Below, piece by piece: positions 41,893-51,013 of a stretch of DNA of 64,000 nt. The position numbers and the translations under genes are program-made. Below the pieces are notes generated by a model, which saw only the letters and a list, made by a program, of their open reading frames with translations, had not been told where the DNA came from and did no database searches. Every line of letters starts with the position of its first letter. Position 1 is the stretch's first letter. Source of the DNA: Congzhengia minquanensis (lineage in GTDB: Bacteria > Bacillota > Clostridia > UBA1381 > UBA9506); assembly GCF_014384785.1 (NCBI RefSeq), contig NZ_JACRSU010000001.1:62001-126000 (forward strand). Reading direction: 5' to 3'.

Positions 41893-44733
41893 TTAGTCCA
41901 TATTCGTATAAATTACGATAGAACGAACCTCGCCGTATCTCGCATTAATTGCCATCTTCGTCGCGGTAGTTGTGTCGCGGCAATCTCTGTAAGATGTTAA
42001 ATCTGCAACAGATGCCGTGCGCACGGTTTCTTTATTGCCGTCATAGAGCATGATGGGAACGGATTTTAATGCATATACATAAGATTCCCGGTCAGTATCC
42101 TTTTCTGCCTCATTCGGGTCGAATACCAGCTCTGCAAAGCCGTTGTAACAGTCGTACAGCATGCCATAGACTGTTCTTGATGCAACTCCGTGATTGTTCA
42201 GATTTTGATAGGCCTCGGGATTGCTTGCGTCCACAACAAATTCAACTTCTTTAATATATCCTTCAGAATCTGTTCCGAATCGGATAACATCGCCCGTTTC
42301 TAAAACAGGAGTTCCGTTGTAGGAATTATTTAAAATTACTGATGCGTCTGGATACGGATTGGTACCGTCGTACATTTTAATTGTAAAGCCGTCCGGCGAA
42401 AGGTCGTTGGTGAATGCTACGCCGTCTTTCATGCCATAAACTCGAATTACGTTTTCACCATTAGCATTTACTGCAGTTGTAATTTTTTCAATTACGCTGA
42501 TATAAGTGTTGGCAGTCATACTTGCGCTGGTTTTTCCGTAGATAACCGCAAGCTCTATGGCGTTGGATCTACCTACATTGTAAACGTCAAGATATGGCTT
42601 ATCATCGTTACTGAGGACTGAAGAAACAGAACCCACAGAGAAGTTTTTATCATTGTCCCATGCGCCACCTTCGGTAACCTCAACCGTTGTTTTGCCGCCG
42701 TTTCCGTCGTCAATTTCAACCGTTTCTTTTGCAGGAACACAGAAGAGGACTGCTGTTGAGTCGAACACGAAACGGTCGCCCAGGGTTTTGTCGCTGGATT
42801 TATATCCCAGTGTATTTTTCAGTTCACCGTAATATCCCAAACTTGACGAATTGTTTCCACCGGCATCCAGTTCTTTCGTATCTACAACCTTAATCTTTCC
42901 GTCATTGTTGGTGGAATATCCGATAATCTGTTTCACAGCTTTGCCCGAATTGTCCGTTAAGGCCGTAAAAACATCAGATTTAGAACCATCAAACGCCTTA
43001 ACCCCCCGTCTTCCGTCCAGTGTTACCTTATCGTTACAAACAAATTCTGTAATTTTTCCTGTGCTCTCCAAAATCTTAAGGCGAACGGTACTGTCAATGG
43101 TTGATTTTGCATCAACACCCAGTAAATATCCATAACCGCCCGCTGTTTCCAAACCTTCATCGTCAATTGTTACGATTTCGTGGTCGCTGTTAAAGTGGAA
43201 AGTGTAAATTGCGCCTAAATTCGGTTCGTAAATTTTGTTCGTTTTAATCAGGTATTTATAATACTCCGACACGTTATAAACCGTACCATTAACGGTTAGA
43301 GTATCTTCGTCGTATGTGCTGATTACACCAATTTCATTGTATGTGGTCGCTACAACATCATAATGGATAGATTTTGCGCTGTCAATCCGGCGAATTCCTT
43401 CGTCGTCTACATATTCACTGCTTGCAGCAACCGATAAAACATCCCATTGAGAAAGACCTGTAATATCTTTTACAAGTTTTCCATCACGTTCAATACGATA
43501 TGTAACGCTGCTGTCCTGTGGGTCAAGCATGATTTGGTTCTGTCCATACATATCCGAAATTGTAAACCTGTCTGCGTTTACTGCGCTTACTACATACATA
43601 ATATAAGATGTCACTAAAACAACATCATAATCGCCGCTGTTATCTGAATCGAGCAGCAGAACCTTTCCGTTCTCCGGGGTAAGCAAAAACTTAGAATTTA
43701 ACGACCGCGCCACTCCGTTATAAATTAGGTCAGCCGTGGGAGAAACAGTTTTTCTTTTTAAGTTTTCATTCTCATCATAAAAAGCAAGCGTTTTTAAAGT
43801 TGTTTCCCCCGGTTCAATATCCCGGGCATCAACTTCAACACACTCCATTCGCTCCATTCTGGGACGGATATATCGAATGGTTCCAACCGTATCGTCTTTT
43901 GATTTGTAATAATAAATTTCTACATTATAACCAAGATAAATTTCAGCGTTTGTCTCACCGACATTATAAAGAGTGCCGTCAATCATAATTTTATCTCTAC
44001 CGGCTTTTGAACCAAGCGCCGAAACAGCAGAAACACTGTTTGCCGTTATCTGGCCTTCCACTTTATAAATCTGAAAGTGTTCCGATAGAACTGTTTCTCC
44101 TTCTATACGCTGATACTTTGTCTTATCTCCAACTTCCACAAGCTGAAGAAGGTCCGTATCAACAATATTTACCAAAAGCTGATAAACGTCGCCGGCCGTT
44201 ACAAAATCATTTGGTGCGCAATCAACCCTGTCTAACAGATTCAGCTTTTGCGCCTGATTAAAATAACCAATGGGATATCCTGCCTCCCGTGCATACACGT
44301 CATAACCCAGAGCCACTACAGACATTTTTACGGCCTCGTTTAAGGTCACAGCCCTGTCAGGATAAAAATATCCGTCTCCCGTACCGTTGATAATTCCCAT
44401 GTCATAAGCCGCACGGATGGCGTCAGAATAAACAGAAGCGGGTGGAACGTCATTAAAAATCTGCTTGTTGTCATGCCCTAAGGTAGTATAGCCCATTGCT
44501 TCACATAGTAAAGACACGAACTGGCCTCTGCCAACCACTGTGGTTTGCTGTAGGGATGTATTCTTTAAAACACCCAGCGCCTGCAGCTTTTCTGCGGCAG
44601 CTGTATAGTTGCTGTTTTCTGTTACCTCCTGTACCGGAGCCACGTCCTCGGAGGCCTCCTCAGCAAATGCAACAGGTGAAACAGACATCATGAATACAAG
44701 CACACCTGCAAGTAGTTTCTTTGCTATTTTCAT
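41893..44733 (-). CDS. Large SLH-domain surface protein, possible S-layer component
   Basis: A secreted protein of 946 residues. The signal peptide ends near AFA-EE. SLH repeats are at the N terminus (about 40-210: FVSLLCEAMGYTT, AAYDMGIINGTGDGYFYPDRAV, LNEAVKMSVVALGYD). The remaining 730 residues are beta-rich, Asp/Val/Thr-rich repeats with no known catalytic motif, ending IVIYTNMD. N-terminal SLH with a long beta body is the usual plan of S-layer proteins and S-layer-associated scaffolds. It is followed by a terminator at 41843. Confidence 0.75.
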   Translation of the reverse strand: MKIAKKLLAGVLVFMMSVSPVAFAEEASEDVAPVQEVTENSNYTAAAEKLQALGVLKNTSLQQTTVVGRGQFVSLLCEAMGYTTLGHDNKQIFNDVPPASVYSDAIRAAYDMGIINGTGDGYFYPDRAVTLNEAVKMSVVALGYDVYAREAGYPIGYFNQAQKLNLLDRVDCAPNDFVTAGDVYQLLVNIVDTDLLQLVEVGDKTKYQRIEGETVLSEHFQIYKVEGQITANSVSAVSALGSKAGRDKIMIDGTLYNVGETNAEIYLGYNVEIYYYKSKDDTVGTIRYIRPRMERMECVEVDARDIEPGETTLKTLAFYDENENLKRKTVSPTADLIYNGVARSLNSKFLLTPENGKVLLLDSDNSGDYDVVLVTSYIMYVVSAVNADRFTISDMYGQNQIMLDPQDSSVTYRIERDGKLVKDITGLSQWDVLSVAASSEYVDDEGIRRIDSAKSIHYDVVATTYNEIGVISTYDEDTLTVNGTVYNVSEYYKYLIKTNKIYEPNLGAIYTFHFNSDHEIVTIDDEGLETAGGYGYLLGVDAKSTIDSTVRLKILESTGKITEFVCNDKVTLDGRRGVKAFDGSKSDVFTALTDNSGKAVKQIIGYSTNNDGKIKVVDTKELDAGGNNSSSLGYYGELKNTLGYKSSDKTLGDRFVFDSTAVLFCVPAKETVEIDDGNGGKTTVEVTEGGAWDNDKNFSVGSVSSVLSNDDKPYLDVYNVGRSNAIELAVIYGKTSASMTANTYISVIEKITTAVNANGENVIRVYGMKDGVAFTNDLSPDGFTIKMYDGTNPYPDASVILNNSYNGTPVLETGDVIRFGTDSEGYIKEVEFVVDASNPEAYQNLNNHGVASRTVYGMLYDCYNGFAELVFDPNEAEKDTDRESYVYALKSVPIMLYDGNKETVRTASVADLTSYRDCRDTTTATKMAINARYGEVRSIVIYTNMD

Positions 44734-44774
44734 TTTGTGATCATCCTTTCACTCTTCGACTACTCTATCATAAT

Positions 44775-46541
44775 TTAAGCCAATGACAACAGCTGTGAAA
44801 TAATTTTGCACGCCTGTGCCCTTGTGGCAAAACTGCCGGGAGCAAAATTGCCGTCTCCAACGCCGTTTATAATGCCGTTTGCACTCATTGCCGCAACTGC
44901 TTCTTTTGCATAACTTCCAATTTCAGCTTCGTCAGAAAACGCAATTCCGTTACCGCCCGAAAGGTCAACTCCTGCATATACGGCAATACGGTAAGCAAGT
45001 GTTGCCATGTCCTGTCTTGTAATTTCGCTGCCTACTCCAAAATGCCTTTCGTCAACGCCGTTTACCAATTCCTTTTCCATGCCGCTTGCAACGTATTTAT
45101 AATACCATGCGTTATCTGCTACATCATCTAACTCGCATACTGCGCCATCGCTTACCAGATTGAACGCTTCCAGAGCAATTTTTAAAAATTCTTCCCGTTT
45201 AATGTTGTCGTTGGGACGAAATTTTTTGTTACCGTCACCGGATACAATTCCCTTTTCTGTCAGGGACAAGATGCTGTCTTTTGCCCATGTTACGCTTTCT
45301 AAATCGTCATAGGGCTCGTTAGAAGGTTCCACAACATTGCTCGTATCATCTTTATCTTTATCGCCGACATAAACGTCGGTAACTTTGTTACCGCCTCTGT
45401 TGCCTCCGCCGCCCGAGCTTCCGCCGCCACCGCCGGAGGAACCGCCGCCTGGGTTGTCATCTTCTTCGTCTTCATATTTTTCCAACAAGTCATCAAACTT
45501 TGTTCTGGCCTGTTTTATGGTGTCAAAATCAGCCTTTGCCATTTCTTTTGCAATTGCAGTCTGGCTGTCCTCATTTAAATCCTCAAAACGATCCATGTCA
45601 AAATTTAAATATTCGTTGTTCTCTTCAACAAATTTCACAAAATCGCCGTATGCAATTGCATTTAAATATGGAACGCACAGTTCTTCGTTAAAAGCTGTGC
45701 TAAGGTCATCTTCCTTTTCAAATGGCTTTCTGCCATACACCGCTTTATAAACAAGTTCTTTTTCTTCCGAAGCAAGGCTTCCGTATAATCCCTTTTCAGA
45801 CAAGTCGAACTTAAAAACAGAGTTATAATCGGTGATCGCCTGCATCATTTTTTCCGCGTCAGAAGCATGGTTCACATTGGAAAGCGCAATAGCATTGTTA
45901 AACACAACGGCTGCTTTGTCGGATGCATCGTCGCCTATGTAATCTCCACGGCTTGCATACAGTGCCTTGTTAATTTCCAACTGCTGCGTCTCAGACATTG
46001 CTGCATAGCTGTCGATCAAAAATCCCATAGCGTTGTAAAGCTTATTTAAATATTCTTTTTGTGCTTCGTCGTCATCTTCCTTACCAAGCAGAACGCTGGT
46101 TAATGCATCGGCGCTTGGCGCATTAACAATGTTGTCGATTGCGTCTAACCGGTCATTCTTGCTGGCATAATAAAACTCTGCATTTTCAAAAAAGGTCCCG
46201 TTGGCGCCTACTGTTGCTGTATATGTTCCGCTTTCACTGTCGTCTAACATGAAAAACGAAAACGAATAGGTTCCATTTTCCGGAGTCGTGTCATTTGAAT
46301 AATGGCAAGCCTTTTGAAATTCATCAACCGATAATTGGTTCACATCAGAATAACCGGGCTTTAAAACGATACAGATAACGTTATCCATATCGCCTGCGCT
46401 ACCGCTTATGGTTACATGAGCCCCCAAAAGACTGACGCTTGGTTTTTCAGCCGCAGAAACAGTTGATGTCAGCATTAAGCCGAGAAGCAGGCTAACTGCA
46501 GTGACAAGACTTATCATTTTTTTCAGCTTATGAGTCTTCAT
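44775..46541 (-). CDS. SLH-domain surface protein with Gly/Ser linker
   Basis: A secreted protein of about 588 residues. The signal peptide contains MISLVTAVSLLLGLML and ends near VSA-AE. A small beta domain (about 35-120) is followed by a long helical part (about 130-380) and a Gly/Ser-rich linker, GGGSSGGGGGSSGGGG. Three SLH repeats end the chain (KGIVSGDGNKKFRPNDNI, ITRQDMATLAYRIAVY, ANGIINGVGDGNFAPGSFAT). The frame extends eight codons further into the preceding gene; of several Met starts I prefer ATG 46541, though the spacing to AAAGGA is long. Probably an adaptor or spacer protein in the wall. Confidence 0.78.
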   Translation of the reverse strand: MKTHKLKKMISLVTAVSLLLGLMLTSTVSAAEKPSVSLLGAHVTISGSAGDMDNVICIVLKPGYSDVNQLSVDEFQKACHYSNDTTPENGTYSFSFFMLDDSESGTYTATVGANGTFFENAEFYYASKNDRLDAIDNIVNAPSADALTSVLLGKEDDDEAQKEYLNKLYNAMGFLIDSYAAMSETQQLEINKALYASRGDYIGDDASDKAAVVFNNAIALSNVNHASDAEKMMQAITDYNSVFKFDLSEKGLYGSLASEEKELVYKAVYGRKPFEKEDDLSTAFNEELCVPYLNAIAYGDFVKFVEENNEYLNFDMDRFEDLNEDSQTAIAKEMAKADFDTIKQARTKFDDLLEKYEDEEDDNPGGGSSGGGGGSSGGGGNRGGNKVTDVYVGDKDKDDTSNVVEPSNEPYDDLESVTWAKDSILSLTEKGIVSGDGNKKFRPNDNIKREEFLKIALEAFNLVSDGAVCELDDVADNAWYYKYVASGMEKELVNGVDERHFGVGSEITRQDMATLAYRIAVYAGVDLSGGNGIAFSDEAEIGSYAKEAVAAMSANGIINGVGDGNFAPGSFATRAQACKIISQLLSLA

Positions 46542-46545
46542 AAAC

Positions 46546-49500
46546 TTAATCATTCCTTTCCACACTGTTAATTTGCTTATTTAGCATCACTGTTTTTGCC
46601 GCTGCCAGAGGAACAAAATTTGAATTTCCAATGCTGCTGCCTTCCCAGATCAGCAATTTCACTTTTTCGCATTCGATGTTTGACAAATTAAAATGGTATT
46701 CCTGTATTTCAGAAAATCCTGGTTCGACAGAAAGAACACTTGTTTTTAAATCTACAAGCGCACCGTCCTTGTCATAAGCCGCCAGCATAATTGTGGCGCT
46801 TACAGGTTCTCCCAAAGTGTTTTCAAACTGAACTGTGCTGCCTGCGCCGTCAGAGTCGGCTCTCAGGGTTGTATATGCGCGGACATAAGCAGTTAAATCT
46901 TTGTGATTCTCTGCTATTCCTGCGCTGTTTATAATTTTTTGGGCTTTTTCCGGCCAGTTTAAGTCTGTCACATAATAGGTTTTACCCAAATAGTTGTTCT
47001 GCCCGTGGTCTTCCCAAAGCTGGTAATCAGAGGCATAGTTTTCGTCTGCAAACATGTCGTTGTTGTCCTTCGACCAATAGTTCAGCCATCTGTGCTCCTG
47101 ATTGGCGTTCGACCAAGCAGGGCTGCCGCTAAGATTACTTACGTTGCGTTCCACCTTCCAGAAGCTTGAGCCCTGGTCGTTATAGACAGAACCGCCGTAT
47201 CCGGACTGGCCCTCAAAATAATTTTCGTAAATAAGGTTCGGAGCTTGATCCGTACCGCTGGTTGGGCCAATGGTATAAATTCCGCCGCCGTCGTTGATTA
47301 CGGTGTTCATAACATTCAAAATCCGATTGTGGTGGATTTGATTGTTCCGCATGATGCTGGTGGGAATGCTTTTCCAGCCGTAACCGATATGCATACCGCT
47401 GTAAGCCGTATCGGAAATAGTGTTGTAGGCAATTTCCATGTCAATCGGGAAACCGGCCGAAATTGCCGCCGCACTTCTGTAATCAACCGCCGTGTGGTGA
47501 ATGTAATTATTAATAATGTTGTTGTTTCTGATATAATACTTTTCGTGTGCCGGCAAATAATTGAAATTGTTGGGATATGCATTGTCAATTTTGCCGGTTG
47601 CAGGTTCGCCGACATTCACGGCGCTGCCTGAAATGTCGTAAAACCGGTTTGTATAAATTCTGCAATCCTGAATGCACCGAATCATTTTAAGAGCCGATAT
47701 GCCCAAATGCGAAAATTCGCAATTTGTAAAGTCAACAGAGTGGGCATACTGTGCAGATACAGCCGCCGGCGGAAGCGTATCGCCGGAAAGCGTTTTGTCC
47801 GCCGAGTCTCTTAAGTGGTTATTTTGAGCGTCTGAGTGGCCATATGCTGTACTTGGCCGCATCCAGGTGGAATAGGAAAAGGTAATGCCTGAAAACAGTA
47901 GATTTTTGACAACGTTGTCGGGTGAGCTGCCGGCAATCGTTACCATTTCCCCATCGTTTGCCGCAAGAACGGTATAGGCATTTTCAAGATTTTCACTCTG
48001 ACGAGGTTTGTAATAGAGATAACCGTCAGCAGCGTCTAAATACCATTCCCCTTCTTCATCTAAAAACTCATAGGCATTTTCAATATACCATGGATTTTTT
48101 GCAGAGCTTCCGCCCTTGTTGCGAATGGAATTCCAGCCAGGCTGCTGCATTTCCACTTTCACCGTTTCGTCTTCGTCCACCGACACAGACTTTATTTTGC
48201 AACGTGGATTTGTCCACGCCGAATAATAAACAAGTTCCGCCTCGGACAAATTGTGAAGATCCTTTAAATAAGAAAATTCCGCAGGGACGGTATGCCCAAA
48301 CTCTCCGCTATCGTAAGTCCATCCGGCAGCATCAATATCTTTCCGGGCGCGCGTTGCGCGGATACCGTTTACGTAAAACTGCCTTGATTGAATATGTTCA
48401 GCCGGCGCACGGTATATGTTCTTTTCACTGTCGAACAACGTCCAGCCGTTTATTTGTTTGCCGCCGTTAATCACCGGCAGTTCGCCGCTGGGGGCCCGGT
48501 ATACGATATAATATCCGTTTTTTCCGGAGTCCTGCGCTGTAAAAGTTAAATCCATTTCGCTATAGTCGTAAGTTCCGCCAAGCAGATTGACAATGATGTC
48601 GCCGTCCATTTGGTACGAAATGGTCTGCGCCGCATCTCTGGCCCTTTCTATTGAAAGGAACGGTTCCTCTTTGGTTCCGCTGTTTCCGTCGTTTCCATTT
48701 ACCGGATCCACAAAAAATTCTGCAAAGGGCACAAGACCGCGCTGAAAGTCATATACAGCATCATTTAACATACGTTTTATTTCAACAATTTCTTCATAAA
48801 AAAGTTCTTTTGTGCCATTTATCATTTCTTCTACAGAGGAAATTGCTGCTTGCAGCGTTTGTTTGTTTTGCTCTGAACTGTGTCCGGGCGCGGTGCCCAC
48901 CGGCGTACTTTCATAAACGAAACGTGCGTTTTCCAAAACAGGCTCTAACACGTTTCGGTCTGCCGCGCGCAAAAAACGTTCTGTGGCGTCTTCTAACGCA
49001 GCCGATGCCAATGCTGCTTCTTCCAGCGTTGGCTGAGATAAAAGCACCTGACGAGCCTTGTCAATTTCCGTCAAAAACCGTTTTTTCGAGCCGGAAATAA
49101 TTTCGTCAGTTTCTTCATAAACAGTCTCTGCACGGTGAATGGTATCTTTTAAATTTGTAAGCTCCGAAACTACTTTTATCAGCACATTTTTTGTTAAATC
49201 TGGATAGATTTTAGACGTTACGATTAAATTCAGTTCACATTCAGGTGCGCTGCTTTGCACAGTGAGTTTGTTTCCGGCAAATGTAATGCCGCTTGGCAGA
49301 GCATCGGTTATTTGAAAAAATAACTCGTCCCGGTCAAACTCATAGGTAATGCCATCAAACTCCTTTGACGCAACAGCGCTGAACGGTTCCTGCTTTTCAC
49401 CGCTTTGCGGAATGATAATTTTTGTATTTCCCCGGAACGTGATTTGGTCCGGTTCCACAGGTTTCACAGAAAAGTCGTCAAAATAATATGGTATTTTAGA

Positions 49501-50985
49501 ATTTTTGGGATCGCTTCCTATTCGTAAAAACAGCTGACAGTCTGCTACTCTGTTTGTTCCGTTATATTTAAAATAAGAGCTTACTTCAGTCCATTCCCGG
49601 TCGTTCACCGGCGTGCCAGAGGCCATATACATGCTTCCGGTATCAACATCGTCGCTGATTTGCGTGCGAATAATTTCCGCTTCGCTGTCGCCCTGTCCCT
49701 CTTCCAGTTTCACCCAGAAAGACACCTGATACCAAACATCTTTTTCCAAATGAACAAACTGGGCACACCGCTGCAAGTTATTTGTTATCGGAACAATTTT
49801 TGCAGCGCCTGAGCCAGAGTGCGTCGGCTCGCTTACCCATTGGGGCATAGAAGATGACCATATGGTTTTCCCGTTGGCATCTTTATAGCTTTCAATCCAA
49901 CCGGTAACGTCGTTTTCTAACTCAAAATTACCGTTTATGTAGAGCTTTGTGTTTTTTGTAACAGATACATCATCAATATAATAGGTTAATACCGAAGTGT
50001 TATTTTTCCCCCCGACACACAAATATACGTCACCGCTCATAGCGCCGATTTCTCTTGTGTAGGATTTATAAAATGCTTTCACATCTGTCCACTGGTCGGT
50101 TACGGTAAAGGTATTTCCAATATATTCCACGGTATAGTTGTCGTGGCGAACGGCAAATTGCGCCTTTGCGCTGCCGCTTTCCATTTTTACCTTTGCCGAC
50201 ATAATATACCAGCTGTTTTGCTCCATAGGAACATACTGCGTTGGAACAAAAGGTGCCGAATTTCCAGTGGTCACTTTTACACATTTTCCGGTTCCATCAG
50301 CGCCAGGAGAAGCAGATGTAACCTCTGCGTCAGAGATTAGCTCCTCACAGTTGAAATCGTCAATGTAATAATCAAAATCAGCCTCATTCTGTTGTCCTGT
50401 CGGGCCGATCCGGACATACATTTTTGCCAATCCACCGTAATTTTCCGGGTCGTTTCTTGGTGTGAAGATAAAATCAAATTTCGACCAGGTTTCGCTGTTC
50501 ACAGGTATATTACTGGGATATTCCGTTTTTTTCTTGTCATAAGAAAACAGCATTGTGGCCAGCGATTCGGTATATTCTCCGTTCTTTTCAGCAAGTTTAA
50601 TACTGCAGGTTATCCGGTAGCTTGTGCCAATGTTAAGCATAACATTCTGGCTGATGTCGTTAAACCCGTTTGTAACTTCCACAAAGGCACAGCCGGAAGA
50701 ATTGTCAGCTCCGCCTTTCGTCCACGTGCAGCTTGCGCCGCTGACGTTCCAGGAGGCCACATCCTTTTCAAAACCGCCGTTTTGGTTTAGCAACTTTCCG
50801 GCATTGATATCCCAGCCTTCCAGCTCCGCTTCAAAACCCGGATTCTGAATTAGATTTTCGTTCCCCGCATTATCGGCGGCAGGCAATATTTCAGTTCCAT
50901 TTATAACGCTCGGTAAAGTTAAAAGAACCACAAGAACCATTAACGATACTGCTGTTATTCGCTTTATTAACCCCAATTTCAACAT
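46546..50985 (-). CDS. Secreted right-handed beta-helix protein with CenC-like carbohydrate-binding domains
   Basis: A giant secreted protein of 1479 residues. Behind the signal peptide come three CenC/CBM4_9-like jelly-roll domains (about 45-210, 215-345, 350-515, each with N-x-GFE or GNFE starts and YYIDDF or YYFDDF ends), an Ig-like segment, a helical FIVAR-like part (about 615-780) and a parallel beta-helix (about 785-1390) beginning FFVDPVNGNDGNSGTKEEPF with GGGIYT and NDQGSSFW turns. A beta module ends the chain. Beta-helix folds house lyases, glycosidases and epimerases on polysaccharide; catalytic residues cannot be assigned. It is paralogous to the 58840-63156 protein but lacks SLH repeats. 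Confidence 0.8.
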   Translation of the reverse strand: MLKLGLIKRITAVSLMVLVVLLTLPSVINGTEILPAADNAGNENLIQNPGFEAELEGWDINAGKLLNQNGGFEKDVASWNVSGASCTWTKGGADNSSGCAFVEVTNGFNDISQNVMLNIGTSYRITCSIKLAEKNGEYTESLATMLFSYDKKKTEYPSNIPVNSETWSKFDFIFTPRNDPENYGGLAKMYVRIGPTGQQNEADFDYYIDDFNCEELISDAEVTSASPGADGTGKCVKVTTGNSAPFVPTQYVPMEQNSWYIMSAKVKMESGSAKAQFAVRHDNYTVEYIGNTFTVTDQWTDVKAFYKSYTREIGAMSGDVYLCVGGKNNTSVLTYYIDDVSVTKNTKLYINGNFELENDVTGWIESYKDANGKTIWSSSMPQWVSEPTHSGSGAAKIVPITNNLQRCAQFVHLEKDVWYQVSFWVKLEEGQGDSEAEIIRTQISDDVDTGSMYMASGTPVNDREWTEVSSYFKYNGTNRVADCQLFLRIGSDPKNSKIPYYFDDFSVKPVEPDQITFRGNTKIIIPQSGEKQEPFSAVASKEFDGITYEFDRDELFFQITDALPSGITFAGNKLTVQSSAPECELNLIVTSKIYPDLTKNVLIKVVSELTNLKDTIHRAETVYEETDEIISGSKKRFLTEIDKARQVLLSQPTLEEAALASAALEDATERFLRAADRNVLEPVLENARFVYESTPVGTAPGHSSEQNKQTLQAAISSVEEMINGTKELFYEEIVEIKRMLNDAVYDFQRGLVPFAEFFVDPVNGNDGNSGTKEEPFLSIERARDAAQTISYQMDGDIIVNLLGGTYDYSEMDLTFTAQDSGKNGYYIVYRAPSGELPVINGGKQINGWTLFDSEKNIYRAPAEHIQSRQFYVNGIRATRARKDIDAAGWTYDSGEFGHTVPAEFSYLKDLHNLSEAELVYYSAWTNPRCKIKSVSVDEDETVKVEMQQPGWNSIRNKGGSSAKNPWYIENAYEFLDEEGEWYLDAADGYLYYKPRQSENLENAYTVLAANDGEMVTIAGSSPDNVVKNLLFSGITFSYSTWMRPSTAYGHSDAQNNHLRDSADKTLSGDTLPPAAVSAQYAHSVDFTNCEFSHLGISALKMIRCIQDCRIYTNRFYDISGSAVNVGEPATGKIDNAYPNNFNYLPAHEKYYIRNNNIINNYIHHTAVDYRSAAAISAGFPIDMEIAYNTISDTAYSGMHIGYGWKSIPTSIMRNNQIHHNRILNVMNTVINDGGGIYTIGPTSGTDQAPNLIYENYFEGQSGYGGSVYNDQGSSFWKVERNVSNLSGSPAWSNANQEHRWLNYWSKDNNDMFADENYASDYQLWEDHGQNNYLGKTYYVTDLNWPEKAQKIINSAGIAENHKDLTAYVRAYTTLRADSDGAGSTVQFENTLGEPVSATIMLAAYDKDGALVDLKTSVLSVEPGFSEIQEYHFNLSNIECEKVKLLIWEGSSIGNSNFVPLAAAKTVMLNKQINSVERND

Positions 50986-51013
50986 TTAACTCCACCTTTA
51001 CGCCATCGCGCTG

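Noticed and set aside
45385..45750. Pro-rich plus-strand frame
   Set aside because: It is the antisense reading of the Gly/Ser linker of the SLH protein.
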